Part shown: piece by piece, positions 8,844 through 16,737 of the stretch
Layout: each line of letters begins with the position of its first letter
Numbering within the stretch: position 1 is the stretch's first letter
Assembly: GCA_963780865.1 (NCBI GenBank)
Contig: CAWADT010000022.1
Location: 124,001-188,000 of the forward strand
DNA from: FEN-1073 sp963780865
Lineage (GTDB): Bacteria > Chloroflexota > Anaerolineae > Anaerolineales > RBG-16-64-43
DNA: 64,000 bases
Direction of reading: 5' to 3'
The notes under the pieces: generated by a model
What the model was told of the DNA's origin: nothing
The model's input: the letters and a program-made list of their open reading frames with translations, nothing else
Databases searched by the model: none
Position numbers and translations under genes: made by a program

Positions 8844-9163
8844 TCGCATTCCATTTGGTCGCCGTGGGTTGGGTTCTCTTTCGATCCGATTCCCTTCCGG
8901 CCGCGATGCGATTTTTTGCGGGAATGGCGGCGGGCGGACAATGGTTCCTGCTGGGGGAGTGTGTCCTGTCCGTTGCGGCCGCGGGGATGGCCCTCGCCCT
9001 GACCGACGCGCCCGGGTTTGGTTTTCTTCCGCCTGCTTTGCTTTCCTCAAGGATCGTCCGGGTACTCGTTTCCACGGCCGCTGTGCTCTCCATCGGCGTC
9101 ATTTGGATTTTGGGATGGGCAACTGGCGGAGCCAGCCTGCCGTTCATCTACGGAAGCTTCTGA
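8840..9163 (+). pseudogene. C-terminal remainder of the MBOAT gene, out of frame
   Basis: Starting with CTG at 8840 this frame reads LIAFHLVAVGWVLFRSDS, then further hydrophobic helices to a stop at 9161-9163. That is the normal C-terminal end of MBOAT proteins (a helix with G-W-V-x-F-R). It joins the upstream frame exactly where that one stops if one base is added. It has no convincing start of its own. It is either a real loss-of-function mutation or a homopolymer error in the assembly. Confidence 0.7.
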
Positions 9164-9207
9164 ACGGCAGCTTGGACTGAGCGGCCGTTTTCCACATCAC
9201 AAAAAAC

Positions 9208-9240
9208 GGGCAAGGGGAAACACCATTCCCCTCCGCCCTT
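9208..9240 (+). terminator. Possible terminator after the MBOAT gene
   Basis: GGGCAAGGGGAA and TTCCCCTCCGCCC can pair around a short ACACCA loop and are followed by TTCCTT. The T run is weak. Confidence 0.4.
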
Positions 9241-9293
9241 CCTTATAAAATGGTCGACGCAATTTATAATGGGCTGAAAACCAAGGAGCGTTT

Positions 9294-10082
9294 ATGCCCG
9301 AAAATCCGTCTTCCCTTTCCGATGCGTCCATCCCCGAACGCGCTGTGGCCAAAGTCGACCCGCACGCCGAACCGCCCGCGCCAAAAAGCGTGATGACGAT
9401 CAACGCGCACCCCGACGACCAGGAATTCACGGTCGCCGGGACGCTCGCCAAATGGGCCCGCGCCGGGTGCGCCGTCATCGCGGTGTGCGTCACCGACGGC
9501 AACTCGGGCAGCAACGATCCGGCCAAAGGAATCGGCTACAAGCCCGAGCTGGCCCGCCTGCGCCAGGGTGAGCAGCGCGAGGCGGGGGCGGTGATCGGCG
9601 TGAAGGAGACAGTCTTCCTGCATCAGCCGGACGGGGAGCTGCAGCCCACGCTTGCGCTGCGCCGTGACCTGACCCGACTGATACGGAAATACAAACCCGA
9701 GGCGGTGATCTGCGGCGATCCGACGGCGCGGTTCTATGGAAATTCCTATATGAACCATCCCGATCACCGCGCCGCCGCCGACGCCGCCTGCGACGCGGTG
9801 TTTCCTTCGGCCGGAACGCGCCTGATCTTTCCGGAGCTGCTCGCCGAAGGCTTTCCGCCGCACAACGTGAAACGCCTATACCTTCATGGGTCCGAAAAAC
9901 CGGACGCCTGGATCGACATCACCGCGACCATCGACGTGAAAATCCGCGCGCTGCGCTGCCACCGCTCGCAAGTGGGCGAGGGAGAAGATCTTGACCGAAG
10001 GATGCGCGAGTGGGCGGAAGAGGACGGATCGCCGCGCGGGATGAAATACGCCGAGGCGTTCCGCGTGATGGTGTTGGAGTGA
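9294..10082 (+). CDS. PIG-L/LmbE family N-acetylglucosaminyl deacetylase
   Basis: A 262-residue protein of the zinc-dependent LmbE/PIG-L deacetylase fold. The first metal site is AHPDDQEF (residues 38-45), the second His comes from NHPDHRAA, and the family's GNSGS stretch after the second strand is present. These enzymes remove acetyl groups from GlcNAc-type sugars on small molecules or lipids; the substrate is not evident here. The first 30 residues are a non-conserved lead. AAGGAG sits five bases before the ATG, and a TATAAT lies at 9265-9270. The protein is soluble and probably cytoplasmic. Repeats follow immediately. Confidence 0.85.
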   Translation: MPENPSSLSDASIPERAVAKVDPHAEPPAPKSVMTINAHPDDQEFTVAGTLAKWARAGCAVIAVCVTDGNSGSNDPAKGIGYKPELARLRQGEQREAGAVIGVKETVFLHQPDGELQPTLALRRDLTRLIRKYKPEAVICGDPTARFYGNSYMNHPDHRAAADAACDAVFPSAGTRLIFPELLAEGFPPHNVKRLYLHGSEKPDAWIDITATIDVKIRALRCHRSQVGEGEDLDRRMREWAEEDGSPRGMKYAEAFRVMVLE

Positions 10083-10083
10083 A

Positions 10084-10301
10084 AAAGAGTGGTCATCAAG
10101 CCCGCGTGCATTAAGCGGGCATCCAGGAATTGTGTTCGTCATGCCCGCGTGTACCTAGCGGGCATCCAGAAGAAGAGTGATTGATGCTTGCAAAGCATGG
10201 ACTGGATCCCCGCTTAGAACACCCTCGCTTCGCATTCATCCCGGCTCATGAACCAAACTCGAGCCGAGATGCTGCGCGAGGGCAGGCGCGGGGATGACAT
10301 C
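10084..10301 (+). repeat. GCCCGC palindromes and dispersed repeat, copy 3
   Basis: Two GCCCGCGTG..GCGGGCATCCAG palindromes (about 10098-10168) are followed by the same element as at 6369-6472 (about 10204-10301: GGATCCCCGC, CTTCGCATTCATCCCGG, GAGGGCAGGCGCGGGGATGA). No coding potential is evident; the rest of the gap up to 10423 is featureless. Confidence 0.65.
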
Positions 10302-10423
10302 GGTCTATCCGATGATCGATACCATCATGGGACCGAGTCGGCCTCGCATAGAGTTCGACGCGGCTTGCTCTGGGAAATAAACGCTTTTATGATATTCCGA
10401 ATGTATCGTTGAACCCGTGGGTT

Positions 10424-10473
10424 AACCCCTCCCCTATCCCCTCCCGAAATTGGGGAGGGGATAGGGGAGGGGT
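10424..10473. repeat. Long GA/CT-rich perfect hairpin just upstream of clpB
   Basis: The left arm ACCCCTCCCCTATCCCCTCC and right arm GGAGGGGATAGGGGAGGGGT are perfect inverted copies over at least 20 bases with a short CGAAATTGG loop. It ends 12 bases before the clpB ATG, so it would sit in the leader of any clpB message. It belongs to the same palindrome class as 22144-22182, 22321-22381, 43997-44073 and 47727-47784. Confidence 0.75.
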
Positions 10474-10485
10474 AATGAGGCCAAT

Positions 10486-11778
10486 ATGAACCTCGACCGA
10501 TTTACCGAACGGGCACAGGAAGCGGTTTCCGACGCGCAACAAACCGCGCTGGAATTCCACCATGCCTACATCGAGCCGGCCCACATTCTTCGGGCGCTCC
10601 TGCATCAGGAGCAGGGCGTAGCCTCGCAAGTGATCTCCGGCGCAGGCGGAAACCCGCAGGCGCTGGAATCCGAGCTGGACAGCGAGCTGAGCGCCATGCC
10701 GAAAGTCGGCGGGGATTCCTCGCAGATCAGCCTATCACGCCAGGGGTCCGAAGCGCTCTCGGCGGCCGAGCGCGAAGCCGCGGCGATGAAGGACGAATAC
10801 GTCTCCACCGAACACATCCTGCTGGCGCTGGCCGAGACGATGCCGATCCTGCGCAGGCACAACCTCGGGAAGGATCCGTTGCTCAAGGCGCTCGCCGCCA
10901 TCCGCGGCAGCCAGCGCGTCACTTCCCAAAATCCGGAAGCCACCTATAACGCGCTCGAAAAATACGGGCGCGATCTCACCGCCATGGCAACGCTGGGCAA
11001 ACTCGATCCGGTGATCGGCCGCGACGAAGAGATCCGGCGCGTGATCCAGATTCTTTCGCGGCGGACCAAAAACAACCCGGCGCTGGTGGGTGACCCCGGT
11101 GTGGGCAAGACCGCTATCGCCGAGGGGTTGGCGCAGCGCATCGTGCGCGGCGACGTGCCCGAAGGATTGAAGAACAAACGCCTGATCCAGCTGGACATGG
11201 GCGCGTTGGTGGCGGGGGCCAAGTTCCGCGGCGAATTCGAGGAGCGGTTGAAGGCGGTATTAAAGGAAGTGACCGAATCCGACGGGCGGGTGATTCTGTT
11301 CGTCGACGAGCTGCACACGGTGGTGGGGGCCGGAGCGGCCGAGGGCGCGATGGACGCGGGCAACATGCTTAAGCCGATGCTGGCCCGCGGCGAACTGCAT
11401 CTGATCGGCGCAACCACCCTTGACGAATATCGCAAATACGTGGAAAAGGACGCCGCCCTCGAGCGCCGCTTCCAGCCGGTGCCGGTGGAGGAGCCGTCGG
11501 TCGAGGATACGGTCTCCATCCTGCGCGGCTTGAAGGAGAAGTACGAACTCCATCATGGAGTGCGCATCACCGACCCGGCCGTGATCGCCGCCGCCACGCT
11601 TTCGCAGCGCTACATCACTGACCGCAGGCTGCCCGATAAGGCCATCGACCTGATCGACGAAGCGGCCGCGCGGATGCGGACCGAGATCGAACTCCAAGCC
11701 CCAGGCGCTGGATACGGTGGACCGGCAGATCATGCAGCTCGAGATCGAGCGCGAGGCGCTGCGAAAAGAGAGCGATAA
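10486..11778 (+). CDS. clpB: ClpB disaggregase, N-terminal part (frameshifted)
   Basis: This frame encodes the Clp-N repeats (from RFTERAQEAVSDAQQTALEF), AAA+ domain 1 with Walker A GDPGVGKT, Walker B VILFVDELHTV, and the start of the middle domain to DEAAARMRTEIE. It then continues about 25 residues of unrelated sequence to a stop at 11778. The genuine continuation lies one frame over: after GAACTCCAAGCC a fourth C (the CCCC run at about 11699-11702) shifts the frame, and without it the sequence would read LQAQALDTVDRQIMQ as ClpB proteins do. ClpB is the ATP-driven hexameric disaggregase that works with DnaK. The full length with repair is 862 residues, normal for ClpB. Confidence 0.9.
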   Translation: MNLDRFTERAQEAVSDAQQTALEFHHAYIEPAHILRALLHQEQGVASQVISGAGGNPQALESELDSELSAMPKVGGDSSQISLSRQGSEALSAAEREAAAMKDEYVSTEHILLALAETMPILRRHNLGKDPLLKALAAIRGSQRVTSQNPEATYNALEKYGRDLTAMATLGKLDPVIGRDEEIRRVIQILSRRTKNNPALVGDPGVGKTAIAEGLAQRIVRGDVPEGLKNKRLIQLDMGALVAGAKFRGEFEERLKAVLKEVTESDGRVILFVDELHTVVGAGAAEGAMDAGNMLKPMLARGELHLIGATTLDEYRKYVEKDAALERRFQPVPVEEPSVEDTVSILRGLKEKYELHHGVRITDPAVIAAATLSQRYITDRRLPDKAIDLIDEAAARMRTEIELQAPGAGYGGPADHAARDRARGAAKRER

Positions 11779-13075
11779 AGCCAGCCGCGAACGGCTGAAG
11801 GGAATCGAAAAACAGCTCGCCGACCTGGGCGAGGAATCCCACCGCCTGAATGGCCAGTGGCAGAAGGAAAAGCAGGCGATCCTCGCGATGCGCTCGGTGA
11901 AGGAGCAGATCGAACGGGTGAAACTGGAGATCGAGCAGGCCGAGCGGCGCGCCGATCTGGAGGCGGCCGCGCGGCTGCGCTATGGAACGCTGCGCGATCT
12001 GGAAGCCAAACGCGCCGAGGCCGAAAAGCGGCTGGGCGAAATGAATTCGGGCGGCCCGCGCATGCTCAAGGAAGAAGTGGACGCCGAGGACATTGCCGCC
12101 GTGGTGGCCAAGTGGACCGGCGTGCCGGTGGCGAGGCTGCTGGAGGGGGAGATGGAAAAAATGGTGCACATGGAAGACCGGCTGCACCTGCGCGTGGTGG
12201 GGCAGGACGAGGCGGTGCGGGCGGTTTCCAACGCCGTGCGCCGCGCGCGCGCCGGATTGCAGGATCCCAATCGGCCGCTGGGTTCGTTCATCTTCCTTGG
12301 TCCGACCGGCGTGGGTAAAACGGAACTCGCCCGTACCCTGGCGGAGTTCCTCTTCGACGACGAGCAGGCAATGGTGCGGATCGACATGGGCGAGTATCAG
12401 GAAAAGCACACCGTCTCGCGCCTGATCGGCGCCCCGCCCGGATACCTCGGGTACGAGGAAGGCGGCCAGCTCACCGAAGCCGTGCGCCGGCGCCCGTACG
12501 CCGTGGTGCTACTGGACGAGATCGAAAAGGCCCACCCGGAAGTGTTCAACGTGCTGCTGCAGCTCCTGGATGACGGGCGGCTGACCGACGGCCAGGGCCG
12601 GACGGTTTCCTTCCGCAACGTGGTCGTGATCATGACCAGCAACCTTGGCGGCGAGTTGTGGCTTGGTGGCGAGACCGTCACCCGCGAAGCGGCGCTGGAA
12701 GTGTTGCAGCGCGCGTTCCGGCCCGAATTCCTCAATCGGGTGGACGAGATCGTGATTTTCCGCCCGCTGGCGAAGGAGCAAATCACGCGCATCGTCGATA
12801 TCCAGCTTAAGCGCGTGGAGAAACTCCTGGCGGACCGCGACATTAGGCTTGAGGTCAAACCGGGCGCGCGCGAATATCTGGCCGAGGCTGGATGGGATCC
12901 GGCTTACGGCGCGCGTCCCCTGAAACGCGCTATCCAGCGCGAATTGCAGGATCCGCTCGCCATGGAAATATTGCAGGGCGAATTATTACCCGGCATGACA
13001 GTCCGCGTCGACCGCGGGAAGGAAGGGCTGGCATTCGCCCCCGCGGCCAAAGGCAAAGCGGCAACCGGATCGTAA
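11717..13075 (+). CDS. clpB: ClpB disaggregase, C-terminal part (frameshifted)
   Basis: It encodes the remainder of the middle coiled-coil domain (DRQIMQLEIEREALRKE onward, strongly charged heptads) and AAA+ domain 2 with Walker A GPTGVGKT, Walker B VVLLDEIEKAHPEVF, the sensor/arginine region EFLNRVDEI, and the C-terminal GARPLKRAIQRELQDPLA helix. The in-frame ATG at 11717 is an internal methionine or valine-flanked position of the family, not a natural start. If the frameshift is real, this fragment alone would lack the Clp-N and first ATPase domains. See the finding on the one-base insertion. Confidence 0.9.
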   Translation: MDRQIMQLEIEREALRKESDKASRERLKGIEKQLADLGEESHRLNGQWQKEKQAILAMRSVKEQIERVKLEIEQAERRADLEAAARLRYGTLRDLEAKRAEAEKRLGEMNSGGPRMLKEEVDAEDIAAVVAKWTGVPVARLLEGEMEKMVHMEDRLHLRVVGQDEAVRAVSNAVRRARAGLQDPNRPLGSFIFLGPTGVGKTELARTLAEFLFDDEQAMVRIDMGEYQEKHTVSRLIGAPPGYLGYEEGGQLTEAVRRRPYAVVLLDEIEKAHPEVFNVLLQLLDDGRLTDGQGRTVSFRNVVVIMTSNLGGELWLGGETVTREAALEVLQRAFRPEFLNRVDEIVIFRPLAKEQITRIVDIQLKRVEKLLADRDIRLEVKPGAREYLAEAGWDPAYGARPLKRAIQRELQDPLAMEILQGELLPGMTVRVDRGKEGLAFAPAAKGKAATGS

Positions 13076-13396
13076 CCGGGTTGGGGAATAGATTCGAGGC
13101 CTAAGCCGTTCCTGGTCATGTTAATCTCCATCCCCGGAGATCCGGTTTTGTTCAGCACAAAAATTTTGGAGACAGGCTGACGTTAAAAGATAAAGAATAT
13201 CCGAAATAAAACTCGCAGGAGAGCATTTATCCCAACCAAAAACACGCTAAAATCCTCTGGCTGCCACGCGCGGCAAGGGGATGGCCAATTAATTAATTTC
13301 CAATTTACGGCCCCTTTACCCGGATCATGGGATGATACCCTCAAGGTTGAGTCCGTCGACCGCATTAGTAACCCCATAAGAAAGGAGGAAAATCCC
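13076..13396 (+). other. Long leader region upstream of the first pilin gene
   Basis: No gene is recognisable. It ends with a very strong ribosome binding site (AAAGGAGG at 13381-13388, eight bases before the pilin ATG). An AT-rich stretch at 13180-13215 could contain a promoter, but I see no clear hexamer pair. Confidence 0.4.
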
Positions 13397-13540
13397 ATGT
13401 TCAAGCAGCAAAGGAAAGGCCAAGGTCTTGTAGAGTACGCATTGATTCTGGTTCTGGTCGCCATCGTTATCATCGTTATTTTGTCGGTCCTTGGTCCTGC
13501 AATCGGCAATGTTTTCAGCATGATTATCAATGGCATTTAA
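13397..13540 (+). CDS. Flp-type pilin, copy 1 (47 residues)
   Basis: This tiny gene encodes a 47-residue class III (Flp/Tad) prepilin. The N-terminus MFKQQRKG is the basic leader. Cleavage after G8 would leave QGLVEYA, with the invariant Glu at +5 and Tyr at +6, followed by one hydrophobic helix (ALILVLVAIVIIVILSVL) and the tail GPAIGNVFSMIINGI. The role is a structural subunit of a thin adhesion or motility pilus at the cell surface, assembled by a Tad-type machine that is not in this window. A second, nearly identical gene follows at 13864. Each has its own strong RBS and its own terminator, so they are independent transcription units or a processed pair. Confidence 0.9.
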   Translation: MFKQQRKGQGLVEYALILVLVAIVIIVILSVLGPAIGNVFSMIINGI

Positions 13541-13566
13541 GTGACTCGTTGGATTAAATGGGTTTC

Positions 13567-13605
13567 ACCGACGGCCAAATGGACCTTTGGCCGTCGGTTC
13601 TTTTT
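13567..13605 (+). terminator. Rho-independent terminator of pilin copy 1
   Basis: ACCGACGGCCAAA and TTTGGCCGTCGGT form a perfect 13-base stem around TGGACC, followed by TCTTTTT. The remaining bases to 13863 hold no recognisable gene. Confidence 0.9.
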
Positions 13606-13863
13606 CGCTATTAGCCGGATTTCCATCTTCCGGGCAGTTCCCAAATGGAGAAAGCGACCTGATTTGTGCCGACAATTATTTTTAATGATTGAATATATGA
13701 CTATAAGCATCCAATAAGGTTAATTATTTTGTGCAAAAAAACCATAAAAGAACGACCAAGTTTTTATTTCATTTTTACAGTATCGATTCCCAATAAATGA
13801 GATGATGTCAACAGGAATAAATCATTCGCCGAAGCCATCATTGATTGGAAAGGAGAAAACAAC

Positions 13864-14007
13864 ATGTTCAAGCAGCAGAGGAAAGGTCAAGGTCTTGTAG
13901 AGTACGCGTTGATTCTGGTTCTGGTTGCCATCGTCATCATCGTCATTCTGTCGGTCCTCGGACCCGCCATCGGCAACGTTTTCAGCCAGATCGTCAACAC
14001 CATCTAG
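13864..14007 (+). CDS. Flp-type pilin, copy 2 (47 residues)
   Basis: The product is identical to copy 1 over residues 1-41 and differs only in the last six (QIVNTI against MIINGI). At the DNA level third-position changes are frequent in the distal half while the first 60 bases are nearly identical, so the copies are under selection on the protein. It has the same leader peptidase site after G8 and Glu +5. GGAAAGGAG precedes the ATG. Two near-identical pilins next to each other suggest gene dosage or major/minor subunits. Confidence 0.9.
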   Translation: MFKQQRKGQGLVEYALILVLVAIVIIVILSVLGPAIGNVFSQIVNTI

Positions 14008-14036
14008 GCGTTTCGAGTCCTTTCTACGAACGCGGA

Positions 14037-14072
14037 CGACGGCCAAGCCGCAAGGGCTTGGCCGTCGTTTTT
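14037..14072 (+). terminator. Rho-independent terminator of pilin copy 2
   Basis: CGACGGCCAAGCC pairs with GGCTTGGCCGTCG around GCAAG and is followed by TTTTT. The stem sequence is related to the terminator of copy 1. The bases from 14073 to 14314 show nothing further. Confidence 0.9.
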
Positions 14073-14314
14073 AATTGTCATTTCTCCTCCGGTCCGCATG
14101 GCGTTCTTTACGCTCTTATGAGGGAGCGACCGTTTTTTCCTGCCCCTCGTCCGGTTCCATCCCCCCGAGAATTGATTTCCGCAGCGCTTTCTTTTGAATC
14201 AGGCCGGCTGAGAATTTCGTGAGAATTCCCGGCAAACCATGATTTCCCGCATTATTGTGGATAAAATATTAGCCATACTTGGAAGGATAGCTCGAAAAAA
14301 GTAGGTCCTCGATC

Positions 14315-14734
14315 ATGAACTCCATGCGAAGAAATACATCGATAACATGTTGGGCGCTGCGGGGAGCGGCGATCGTCACGCTGATGCTCTCGCTTTCGGC
14401 GTGCAACGGTTTCATCTTCCCGTGGGCGTCCCACCCGACCGCGGAAGCCAGCCCGCAGGTGGTATCCGGCAAAACCGACATCATGATGGAGATGAACGGC
14501 TTCCATCCGGGTAAACTGACCGTGAAGGTCGGGACGACGGTTACCTGGATTAACAAGGATCCTTCCTATCATTCCGTCATCGCGGACGGGGGAGAATTCA
14601 AAAGCGGACTGCTGGCCATCGGGCAACCGTTTTCCTATACCTTCGCTGCCGCGGGGACCTATCCTTATCATTGCGGAGTCGACGGCGGACCGGGCGGGCA
14701 GGGCATGTCCGGCGAGATCACCGTGGTTCCCTGA
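14315..14734 (+). CDS. Cupredoxin-domain lipoprotein with an altered copper site
   Basis: A 139-residue exported protein with a lipobox LSLSAC near residue 30, then a small plastocyanin-like beta domain (KLTVKVGTTVTWINKDPSYHSV). The first copper His is in YHSV, the Cys is in YPYHCG and the Met in QGMSG. The usual second His between Cys and Met is absent (CGVDGGPGGQGM). Relatives have Cys-x(2-5)-His-x(2-4)-Met. A His immediately before the Cys (YHC) might or might not compensate. If it binds copper it would be a single-electron carrier on the outer face of the membrane. It stands alone; the membrane protein downstream is probably unrelated. Confidence 0.75.
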   Translation: MNSMRRNTSITCWALRGAAIVTLMLSLSACNGFIFPWASHPTAEASPQVVSGKTDIMMEMNGFHPGKLTVKVGTTVTWINKDPSYHSVIADGGEFKSGLLAIGQPFSYTFAAAGTYPYHCGVDGGPGGQGMSGEITVVP

Positions 14735-14834
14735 AGTTCCGTTTCTCCTGGTTGTCAACTCCCGCGTCCTCGGCAGACAATCCGCCGAGGATGTGGTTTA
14801 ATCCCACCATCCTCAATTTTCTCCGGCTTCTCGG

Positions 14835-16673
14835 ATGATCGATTTCCCTCTGGCAACTGCATCAGCCTGTCTGCCGGCATTTCTGGCTCTGGTGCTTCCG
14901 GGAGCGGCAATCCTCGCACTCCTCCCGGATCGACGCCGCGGGGCGGTGGAGCTGCTCTCCATCGCCTTTGGATTGGGATTATCGGTCGTCGCGCTGGGCG
15001 CGCTGATCGGACGGGTCGCGGGTTTCCGCTACGGACCGGCGCTGCTGATCGGCCTTGGAGCGGGTTGGACGATCCTCGCGGCGGCGGGCCTCGCGCGAAA
15101 GAAATTCTCCCTCCGCTGGTCCGCATTCGCGGGTTTGGAATTTCTTGCCCTCGCCGGACTGCTCGCGCTTCGGTTGTATCAGGCGCGCGATTTGGCGCTG
15201 CCGGCCTGGGTGGATTCGGTTCACCACGTTTTCCTTGTGCGGTTGTTCCTCGAGGGCGGGGGGCTTCCCGCCGCGCTTGCGCCGTGGATCCCCGGGCCTT
15301 TCTATTATCACTTCGGGTTCCACGCCGCGGCCGCTTTGTTCGCCGCGGTTTCCGGGCTCGCCCCCGACCGGGCGGTGCTCCTCTTCGGGCAGATTCTCAA
15401 CGCAGCCGCGGCGCTCTCCGCCTACCGGCTGTCGATGGCGCTGCGCCGGGACCGCCGCCAGGCGCTGCTCGTCCTCGCGCTGGTCGGTTTCATCTCGGAG
15501 ATGCCGGCGTATTATCTGACCTGGGGGCGTTATACGCTGCTGGCCGGAATGGTTCTGCTGCCGCTGGCCATGGCCGAAGCGATCGAGTACGCACTCCGTT
15601 CGCCGCGGCCGGCCTCGGCCGTGCGGCTGGCCATCCTCACCGCCGGCACGCTGCTGACCCACTACCTTACCGGAATCCTCCTGGCGGTTTTCCTTCTGCT
15701 CATCGGCGGGTGCGTTCTCTTGCGCCGGAAATACCGGAGGCAACTCTCGGGATTGGCCGTGGCGGTGGCGGCCGGAACGGCGGCGGCGCTGCCCTGGCTG
15801 ATCCCGATGCTGCGCTATAGCGCCGGCAGCGTCGGACTGGACGTCGTCGCGCCCGGCGGGGCGGTGGATGCGATGTATTTCGCCAACTACGGCCAGTATC
15901 TGTGGAACCTGCTTGGTCCGCTGCGGAACTATCTGCTGCTCGGATTCGGCCTGCTCGGCGCCGTAGCCGCGCTTTTCCGGCGCGGACCGCTGCGGCTCTT
16001 CGCGGCGTGGGGGCTGGTGGTGGGAATGGAGACGCTGCCTTGGGGAGTGCGCCTCGCCCCGTTCCGGCCGGACCATCTGGCCATCATCGTTTTTCTGCCC
16101 GCGACCATCCTGGCGGCCAGAGGGTTAATCGCCCTGGCGGATTATCTGAACCGCCGCGTGCCGGCGATGCGCGCGGGATTCTTTTTCGGGGGACTCGCGC
16201 TTGGGTGCTGCGTCCTCGGCATTTGGCAGACGCGCACGATCGTCAATCCGGCCGCCGTGTTCGCCGCCTCCGACGACCGGCAGGCGGCCGTCTGGGTGGA
16301 GCAAAACACGCCCGCGGATTCAGTCTTCCTGATCAACGTCGTCCCATGGCAAAGCGGTTTGTACCGCGGGGTGGACGGTGGTTGGTGGCTGGAAGCGCTG
16401 GCGGGGAGGCGCACGCTGCTGCCGCCGATGCTATATAGTTTCGGCCCGCGGGAGTACATCGATCAGGTCGATGGGCTGGCCGCAACCGTCAGCACCCTCA
16501 CGGGTTGCACCGGGGAGTTTTGGTCCGTGGTGCGAGCCCAGGGCGTCACCTACATTTACATTAAAGAAGGAACCGGATCACTCCAGCCGGACGGACTGGA
16601 AGAATGCCCTGGAATAGAGGAGGTTTTTCGCGCCGGGAAAGTGAGAATATACCGGATTGTGCCGGGGGAATGA
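14835..16673 (+). CDS. Large polytopic membrane protein, possible GT-C glycosyltransferase (DUF6541-like)
   Basis: A 612-residue protein made almost entirely of hydrophobic helices up to about residue 470, with a soluble C-terminal part containing QAAVWVEQNTPADSVFLIN. The extracytoplasmic loop after the early helices reads LPAWVDSVHHVFLVRLFLEG, and the later YYHFGFHAAAALF is typical of DUF6541/GT-C-like membrane proteins; an acidic residue followed by His pairs is the usual candidate active-site pattern. It probably transfers sugar from a polyprenyl carrier, but donor and acceptor cannot be read from sequence. It ends 64 bases before the sphingolipid-type gene pair; the closeness is compatible with a role in glycosylating a lipid head group. 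Confidence 0.55.
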   Translation: MIDFPLATASACLPAFLALVLPGAAILALLPDRRRGAVELLSIAFGLGLSVVALGALIGRVAGFRYGPALLIGLGAGWTILAAAGLARKKFSLRWSAFAGLEFLALAGLLALRLYQARDLALPAWVDSVHHVFLVRLFLEGGGLPAALAPWIPGPFYYHFGFHAAAALFAAVSGLAPDRAVLLFGQILNAAAALSAYRLSMALRRDRRQALLVLALVGFISEMPAYYLTWGRYTLLAGMVLLPLAMAEAIEYALRSPRPASAVRLAILTAGTLLTHYLTGILLAVFLLLIGGCVLLRRKYRRQLSGLAVAVAAGTAAALPWLIPMLRYSAGSVGLDVVAPGGAVDAMYFANYGQYLWNLLGPLRNYLLLGFGLLGAVAALFRRGPLRLFAAWGLVVGMETLPWGVRLAPFRPDHLAIIVFLPATILAARGLIALADYLNRRVPAMRAGFFFGGLALGCCVLGIWQTRTIVNPAAVFAASDDRQAAVWVEQNTPADSVFLINVVPWQSGLYRGVDGGWWLEALAGRRTLLPPMLYSFGPREYIDQVDGLAATVSTLTGCTGEFWSVVRAQGVTYIYIKEGTGSLQPDGLEECPGIEEVFRAGKVRIYRIVPGE

Positions 16674-16737
16674 TCGGATATACTTCCGGAAATTCATCCC
16701 TGGGATATATAAGTCGGAAGGGAGACGGAGAGGGTTT

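Noticed and set aside
11690..11720. Programmed ribosomal frameshift in clpB
   Set aside because: No slippery heptamer with a downstream structure is seen. A single extra C in a run is simpler. ClpB is not known to use frameshifting.
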